The notes under the pieces were generated by a model. It was not told the DNA's origin, did not search any database, and saw nothing but the letters and a program-made list of their open reading frames with translations. DNA of 64,000 nucleotides from Chitinophaga ginsengisegetis (GTDB lineage Bacteria > Bacteroidota > Bacteroidia > Chitinophagales > Chitinophagaceae). The position numbers and the translations under genes were made by a program. Position 1 is the first letter of the stretch, and every line of letters starts with the position of its first letter. The stretch spans positions 496,001-560,000 of the forward strand of contig NZ_FUZZ01000002.1 in assembly GCF_900168065.1 (NCBI RefSeq), in the 5' to 3' direction. Below are positions 59,584-64,000 of this stretch, piece by piece.

Positions 59584-60723
59584 TCAGGACTCCAATGCCA
59601 TCACGGCAATATTGTCGCCGATTACAGAACCGATGGCCACGCCCATGCCTCCCATGCGCACGCCCATGATCACATTTTTCGTATGTGCCTTTACGATAGG
59701 TTGCTTTGTTTTACCAAAAGCCATAATGCCGGTCCACCTGTCGGCCACCGCCACTTCACGGCCCGGGAGTATTACGTTATGCAGCAATACTTCCAGCTCG
59801 TGCTGGATCCGGTCGTTAAACCGGAAGTTGGTGGAAGTTTCGCCGGCAAAATCGAGCTGACGGCCGCCGCCCAGCAGTACTCTTCCTTCCAGTTCCCTGA
59901 AATAATAATATCCTTCTTCCATGTGGAAAACGCCTTTAAAGGGCAGGTCTTTTACCGGCGTGGTGATGAGTACCTGTCCCCTGCCGGGCACTACATCTTC
60001 CTCCGGGAGCAGCCGGCGGGTAAAGGCATTGGTGCAGATGAGCACTTTGCGGGCGGAGAAAGTAATGTCTTCTTCCAGGGTATGATGCGGCACTATAACG
60101 TTTACACCTGTATGAAAATCGTCTATTGTTTTTACGGTGCAGCCGGTTTTAATTTCCACTCCTTTTAACAGGGCGGTGTCAATGAGCGCCCGCATCATTT
60201 TACCGGTATGTAATTCCCCCTCAAAATTATTGCGGATGAGTGCTTTTACATAGCCGGGGGCAAAACCGAAAACAGGGAGGCGGTCGTTTGCCAGGGTAAA
60301 TGCGGGTTCCCCGTTGAAGAGTTCTGCCAGGATGTGGTTTACTTCCGGGAGCTGGTGCAGCGCCCATTCTTCAGAGGGGCCAATCAGTTCATGGCTGCCG
60401 TTTTCCCCGTAGCCGATAGTGGCGTCGCCGAGGCGGCTGCGCAGCAGGCGTAAGCCCTGCAGGCGCAGATTAACCAGGTTCTTCACCGCTTCCACGGACA
60501 TCGTTTGCAGATCAGTCAATATTTCGGTGAGGCTCCCGATACAGGCAAAGCCGGCGTTTTTGGTACTGGCGCCAGTGGGTAGAATGTCTCTTTCCAGCAC
60601 CAGTACCCGGCTGCCGGGCGCTCTTTCTTTCAGGCTGATGGCGGCCGACAAGCCAACGATACCGCTGCCGATAACGATATAGTCGTATTGCAGCAGGCTT
60701 TCCTTCTCCCAGAAACTTAACAT
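59584..60723 (-). CDS. FAD-dependent amine/amino-acid oxidase (DAO family)
   Basis: A 379-residue flavoprotein of the D-amino acid oxidase/glycine oxidase family. The N-terminal dinucleotide motif DYIVIGSGIVGLSAAISLKE is near 14-33, followed by ERDILPTGASTKNAGFACIG, the usual flavin-contact segment. The C-terminal GIMAFGKTKQPIVKAHTKN and MGVRMGGMGVAIGS close the FAD site. It is 9 bp after an SDR gene in one orientation. The substrate is unknown; oxidation of a secondary amine or D-amino acid is the family expectation. Confidence 0.88.
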   Translation of the reverse strand: MLSFWEKESLLQYDYIVIGSGIVGLSAAISLKERAPGSRVLVLERDILPTGASTKNAGFACIGSLTEILTDLQTMSVEAVKNLVNLRLQGLRLLRSRLGDATIGYGENGSHELIGPSEEWALHQLPEVNHILAELFNGEPAFTLANDRLPVFGFAPGYVKALIRNNFEGELHTGKMMRALIDTALLKGVEIKTGCTVKTIDDFHTGVNVIVPHHTLEEDITFSARKVLICTNAFTRRLLPEEDVVPGRGQVLITTPVKDLPFKGVFHMEEGYYYFRELEGRVLLGGGRQLDFAGETSTNFRFNDRIQHELEVLLHNVILPGREVAVADRWTGIMAFGKTKQPIVKAHTKNVIMGVRMGGMGVAIGSVIGDNIAVMALES

Positions 60724-60732
60724 ACTTATTAT

Positions 60733-61533
60733 TTATACAGTGCCTACAGATCCGCCATCTACCCGGAATACCGCGCCAGTGATGAAAGAGGCGTGATCAG
60801 AAGCCAGGAAGGCCACTATGCTGCCGGTTTCTTCCGGAGTACCGGGGCGGCCCAATACCTGGTAAGGACGGTTTTGTTTCAGGAATTCTTTGGCGGCTTC
60901 TGCGATGGAAATATTTTTTTCTTTTGAGATGCCTTCCAGCATTTCATCTACCAAAGGTGTTTTGATAAATGCGGGTGAAACGGTGTTTACCAGGATATTG
61001 TCTTTTCCGTAGTTCTGCGACAATGTTTTGGAATAGTTATTCAACGCGGCTTTTGTAGCATTGTAATGGCCCATGTTGGGATCCGGCTGTTCTGCATTTT
61101 CGGAGGAGATGTTGATGATCCTGCCACCGCCCTGCTTTTTCATATGCGGTATTACCAGCTGGGTGAGTGCAACCAGACCGAAGAAATTGACTTCAAACAC
61201 CTGGCGCCACTGACTCATACTGATGGTATCCAATGGTCCGAAGGCATCAATGCCGCCGGCGTTGTTTACGAGGATATCGATATGACCCAGCTGCTGCACC
61301 GTGGTGTTAACCAGCCGCTGCAGGTCCGCTTCTTTCGTCATATCTGCTACTACCGCCAGCACATCCTTTCCCTGCAGCCGGAACATGGCGGCTGTATCTT
61401 CCAGTTCATCCGCATTACGGGCGGTGATCACTACTGTAGCGCCTTCCTGCAGCAAAGACGCTGCGATGCCTTTGCCTATGCCTTTACTGCCACCGGTAAC
61501 GATGGCTACCTTTCCTTTTAAGTTAAGCTCCAT
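60733..61533 (-). CDS. SDR-family NAD(P)-dependent oxidoreductase
   Basis: A 266-residue classical short-chain dehydrogenase/reductase. Cofactor motif TGGSKGIGKGIA (14-25), the NNAG motif near 90 in DILVNNAGGID, catalytic Ser in INISSENAE near 145 and YxxxK in GHYNATKAA near 156-164 are all present. The family makes FabG-like and many other alcohol/ketone oxidoreductases; the substrate cannot be told. It is first in a two-gene unit with the FAD oxidase. A TATTTTTG box (61559-61552) lies 19 bp before the ATG. Confidence 0.9.
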   Translation of the reverse strand: MELNLKGKVAIVTGGSKGIGKGIAASLLQEGATVVITARNADELEDTAAMFRLQGKDVLAVVADMTKEADLQRLVNTTVQQLGHIDILVNNAGGIDAFGPLDTISMSQWRQVFEVNFFGLVALTQLVIPHMKKQGGGRIINISSENAEQPDPNMGHYNATKAALNNYSKTLSQNYGKDNILVNTVSPAFIKTPLVDEMLEGISKEKNISIAEAAKEFLKQNRPYQVLGRPGTPEETGSIVAFLASDHASFITGAVFRVDGGSVGTV

Positions 61534-61682
61534 GATCTTATTATTTTACACCAAAAATAAAAACAGGCGATCCGTTTATTACTGTATAAGTTATTGAAAA
61601 AACAGTAAAAAGAGCCGTTTTAAACGGGCAGGTATCCGGATAGTACAAATTATGTAGCTTCGGGGGACTAAAATTTTACACC

Positions 61683-62729
61683 ATGATTGCAACAAAAGCT
61701 TATGCTGTGCAGGATGCTGCATCGCCATTGGGTCCCTGGAATTTTGAGCGCAGGGAGCCCGGTCCGCATGATGTGCAGATCGAAATCCTTTACTGCGGGG
61801 TATGCCATTCGGATATACACCAGGTGCGGAATGAGTGGGGCAATTCCATTTACCCGATGGTTCCCGGTCATGAAATAGTGGGGCGTATCACCAAAGTCGG
61901 CGATCATGTCACGAAATTCAAGGTGGGCGATCTGGCCGGGATAGGTTGCTTTGTAGATTCGTGCCGGCAGTGCGATCCATGCAAATCCGGCGAGGAGCAA
62001 TATTGTGTAACCGGTGGCGCCAGTACGTACAACGGTTACGAAATGGATAGAAAAACGCATACTTATGGCGGATACTCCACCCATATTGTAACAGATGAAA
62101 ACTATACGCTGAAAGTTTCTGATAAGTTACCGCTCGATGGCGTAGCACCGCTGTTATGCGCCGGCATTACCACTTACTCCCCCCTTCGCCACTGGAAAGT
62201 AGGTAAAGGACATAAAGTAGCAGTAGTGGGTTTGGGTGGTCTTGGTCATATGGCAGTAAAGCTCGCCTCCTCTATGGGCGCCGAGGTAACTATGCTGAGC
62301 ACCTCTCCTTCCAAAGAAGCGGATGCCCGCCGGCTGGGAGCCCATCATTTTGCGCTGATGACAGATAAAGAGCAGGTAAAGCAGCTCCGCAATAAGTTCG
62401 ATTTTATCATCAACACTATTTCTGCCCCGCATGATTACACCACTTACTTAAACCTTTTGAACCTCGATGGTGTGATGATTTGCCTGGGAGTGCCTCCGGA
62501 ACCTTCCGTGGTACCAGCTTTCAACCTGATCATGGGACGCAGGAGCATTGCCGGGTCATTGATCGGCGGTATCCGTGAAACGCAGGAAATGCTGGATTAC
62601 TGTGCAGAACATAATATTACCAGCGATGTGGAAGTAATTAATATCAAAGATATCAATACTGCTTATGAGCGGATGCTGAAAGGCGATGTGAAGTACCGGT
62701 TTGTAATTGACATTGCGAGTTTAAAATAA
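61683..62729 (+). CDS. Zinc-dependent NAD(P) alcohol dehydrogenase (YahK/CAD type)
   Basis: A 348-residue medium-chain dehydrogenase reducing aldehydes to alcohols. Catalytic zinc ligands are C38 in YCGVCHSD, H60-E61 in PGHEIVG, and a later Cys in LLCAGITTYSP (near 160). The structural zinc motif CRQCDPCKSGEEQYC is near 96-110. The Rossmann GLGGLGHMAVK is near 181-191. Matches the cinnamyl alcohol dehydrogenase-like group containing E. coli YahK. Transcribed alone, divergently from the SDR gene. Confidence 0.94.
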   Translation: MIATKAYAVQDAASPLGPWNFERREPGPHDVQIEILYCGVCHSDIHQVRNEWGNSIYPMVPGHEIVGRITKVGDHVTKFKVGDLAGIGCFVDSCRQCDPCKSGEEQYCVTGGASTYNGYEMDRKTHTYGGYSTHIVTDENYTLKVSDKLPLDGVAPLLCAGITTYSPLRHWKVGKGHKVAVVGLGGLGHMAVKLASSMGAEVTMLSTSPSKEADARRLGAHHFALMTDKEQVKQLRNKFDFIINTISAPHDYTTYLNLLNLDGVMICLGVPPEPSVVPAFNLIMGRRSIAGSLIGGIRETQEMLDYCAEHNITSDVEVINIKDINTAYERMLKGDVKYRFVIDIASLK

Positions 62730-62748
62730 GTGAACCGGATTTTATTTT

Positions 62749-62784
62749 ACGCCCGTCCCGGTGAACCGGGGCGGGCGTTTTTTT
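62749..62784 (+). terminator. Terminator of the alcohol dehydrogenase gene
   Basis: A 13-bp stem ACGCCCGTCCCGG/CCGGGGCGGGCGT (one G-U pair) with loop TGAA, followed by T7. A second stem at 62785-62807 lies between it and the ilvA stop but lacks a U run on the minus strand. Confidence 0.85.
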
Positions 62785-62814
62785 GCGCGCCCATTTTATG
62801 GACGCGCCTGATTT

Positions 62815-64000
62815 TTATACGAGATACCCGAACAGGCTGTCATCTTTATTCAGTTCGGTGATCTGGAAATTATATTTCTGACAATTGGCAATCAGTTTAT
62901 CGTAGTCTTCGCGGTGCCTCAATTCCACCCCTACCAGTGCCGGGCCTATTTCCTTATTATGTTTCTGGATATATTCAAACCGGGTGATATCATCGTCCGG
63001 GCCAAGTATATCATTCACAAATTGTTTCAGGGCTCCGGGACGTTGAGCAAAGCGTACAATAAAATAGTGTTTCAATCCTTCATACAGGAGTGAGCGTTCC
63101 TTTATTTCCTGCATGCGGTCGATGTCGTTGTTACTGCCGCTGATAACGCATACTACTTTTTTCCCTTTGATTTCTGCTGCATGGTCGTCCAGTGCCGCGA
63201 TGGACAAGGCGCCCGCGGGTTCTACCACAATAGCATCTTCATTATATAACCGGAGGATGGTAGAACACACTTTTCCTTCGGGTACCAGGTGCATTTTGTC
63301 CAGCACATCTTTACAGATTTCGTAGTTGAGGGTACCTACTCTTTTAACAGCGGCGCCATCTACAAATCGTTCTATTTCGTCGAGGGTAACGGGGCCGCCG
63401 TTTTCCAGTGCGCGGAGCATGGAGGGCGCGCCTTCCGGTTCCACGCCGATGATGCGGGTATTGGGGCTGTAAGTTTTGAAATAGGTGCCGAGGCCGGCGG
63501 CAAGTCCGCCGCCACCAACGGGTACAAAAAGAAAATCGATAGCGGACTGGTCTTCCAGTATTTCCACTGCCACTGTACCTTGTCCTTCAATTATTTTCGG
63601 GTTATCGAAAGGAGGGATAAAGGTCATGCTGTTTGCTTTTGTGAAAGCCTGGGCTTCCACAGAGCAATCGTCGAAGGTATCTCCTACGAGGCGGATTTCT
63701 ATGTGATCGCCGCCAAACATATTTACCTGGTTAACTTTTTGTTTTGGTGTGATCACGGGCATAAACACCACGCCTTTTATATTCATGGCTTTACACGCGT
63801 AGGCGAAGCCCTGGGCATGATTACCGGCGCTGGCGCAGGTAACGCCTTTGGCCAGCAGTTCGGCGGGCAGGCTGCTGATCAGGTTATAGGCGCCGCGCAA
63901 TTTATAAGAGCGTACAATCTGCATATCCTCTCTTTTCAGATATACGTCGCAGTTATAACGCCGGGAAAGGTTGGCGCTATACATCAGCGGAGTGCGGGTG
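62815..64000 (-). CDS. ilvA: Threonine dehydratase (threonine deaminase), 5' end cut by window edge
   Basis: A PLP enzyme converting threonine to 2-oxobutyrate, the first step of isoleucine synthesis. The visible 395 residues start inside the family's TRTPLMYSANLS segment. They include the PLP lysine motif SYKLRGAYN, the ASAGNHAQG substrate loop and GGGGLAAGLGTY. One shortened ACT-like regulatory region follows at the C-terminus (FIVRFAQRPGALKQFVNDIL to the end), the short form rather than the two-ACT E. coli form. The true start lies beyond position 64000; an internal ATG at 63982-63984 is not the start since it would remove the N-terminal helix. Confidence 0.94.
   Translation of the reverse strand, partial: TRTPLMYSANLSRRYNCDVYLKREDMQIVRSYKLRGAYNLISSLPAELLAKGVTCASAGNHAQGFAYACKAMNIKGVVFMPVITPKQKVNQVNMFGGDHIEIRLVGDTFDDCSVEAQAFTKANSMTFIPPFDNPKIIEGQGTVAVEILEDQSAIDFLFVPVGGGGLAAGLGTYFKTYSPNTRIIGVEPEGAPSMLRALENGGPVTLDEIERFVDGAAVKRVGTLNYEICKDVLDKMHLVPEGKVCSTILRLYNEDAIVVEPAGALSIAALDDHAAEIKGKKVVCVISGSNNDIDRMQEIKERSLLYEGLKHYFIVRFAQRPGALKQFVNDILGPDDDITRFEYIQKHNKEIGPALVGVELRHREDYDKLIANCQKYNFQITELNKDDSLFGYLV

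Noticed and set aside
62785..62807. Second intrinsic terminator for ilvA
   Set aside because: The 10-bp stem is real but is followed by an A run, not a U run, on the ilvA strand.

Overview
The window looks like chromosome from a Bacteroidota bacterium, most likely Chitinophagaceae and Chitinophaga-like (inference from content, not from a database match). Signs are: many promoters of the Bacteroidota type (TTG, about 19-20 nt, TAnnTTTG), few Shine-Dalgarno sequences, a fused DAHP synthase/chorismate mutase, a three-gene sdhCAB set with one membrane anchor, BlaI/M56 and S41 protease families, SusD-era style lipoproteins, and a Na+-coupled xylose operon. Gene density is normal. I see no phage, insertion sequence, CRISPR array, rRNA or tRNA.

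Layout. 1-2.0 kb: pnp (cut by the window edge), rpsO and an FtsE-type ATPase. 2.0-4.2 kb: a BlaI repressor and an M56 sensor protease behind two tandem operators. 4.2-4.4 kb: an 11-bp tandem-repeat array. 4.5-9.8 kb: purM and ribF (divergent), holA, a DEDDy exonuclease and a coiled-coil membrane protein. 10.2-14.1 kb: a CheY-like protein, a YbiT-type ABC-F ATPase, and a carbonic anhydrase-murI operon. 14.2-17.8 kb: oligopeptidase B and a Tat-exported oxidoreductase. 17.8-21.6 kb: a long palindromic element and sdhCAB. 22.4-28.1 kb: murQ with its sugar kinase, and two convergent S41 proteases. 28.3-35.9 kb: a second 11-bp array, a sugar dehydrogenase, an MFS carrier, gcvP and a phosphodiesterase. 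36.2-42.0 kb: small envelope proteins, two paralogous lipoproteins, a CocE hydrolase and an FKBP isomerase. 42.0-42.2 kb: a second palindromic element. 42.2-50.1 kb: a seven-gene aromatic amino acid operon (pheA, aminotransferase, tyrA, DAHP synthase-chorismate mutase, aroB, aroA, aroC). 50.2-53.4 kb: a lipoprotein, an ECF sigma factor with a membrane protease fused to an anti-sigma-like tail, and CsbD. 53.5-59.2 kb: xylose operon. 59.6-64 kb: FAD oxidase, SDR, alcohol dehydrogenase and ilvA (cut by the window edge).

Main discovery. The aromatic operon has a long leader (about 49620-50050) that reads as two complete transcription attenuators in series. A near-consensus promoter is followed by a 19-residue leader peptide with nine Phe/Tyr/Trp codons, an intrinsic terminator, a second 28-residue leader peptide with ten Phe/Tyr codons, a second intrinsic terminator, and then pheA. 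Each leader also has a short segment that could pair with the 5' arm of its own terminator. This fits ribosome-mediated attenuation acting twice on one operon whose products are Phe and Tyr and whose chorismate feeds Trp.

Other items worth a second look are a repeated long palindrome placed directly after operon-ending stop codons, an 11-bp repeat family found at two loci in opposite orientations, an ABC-F protein in which one ATP site has lost both of its halves, twin BlaI-type operators spaced exactly 20 bp apart, and an ECF sigma gene paired with a trypsin-like protease carrying an anti-sigma-like cytoplasmic tail.
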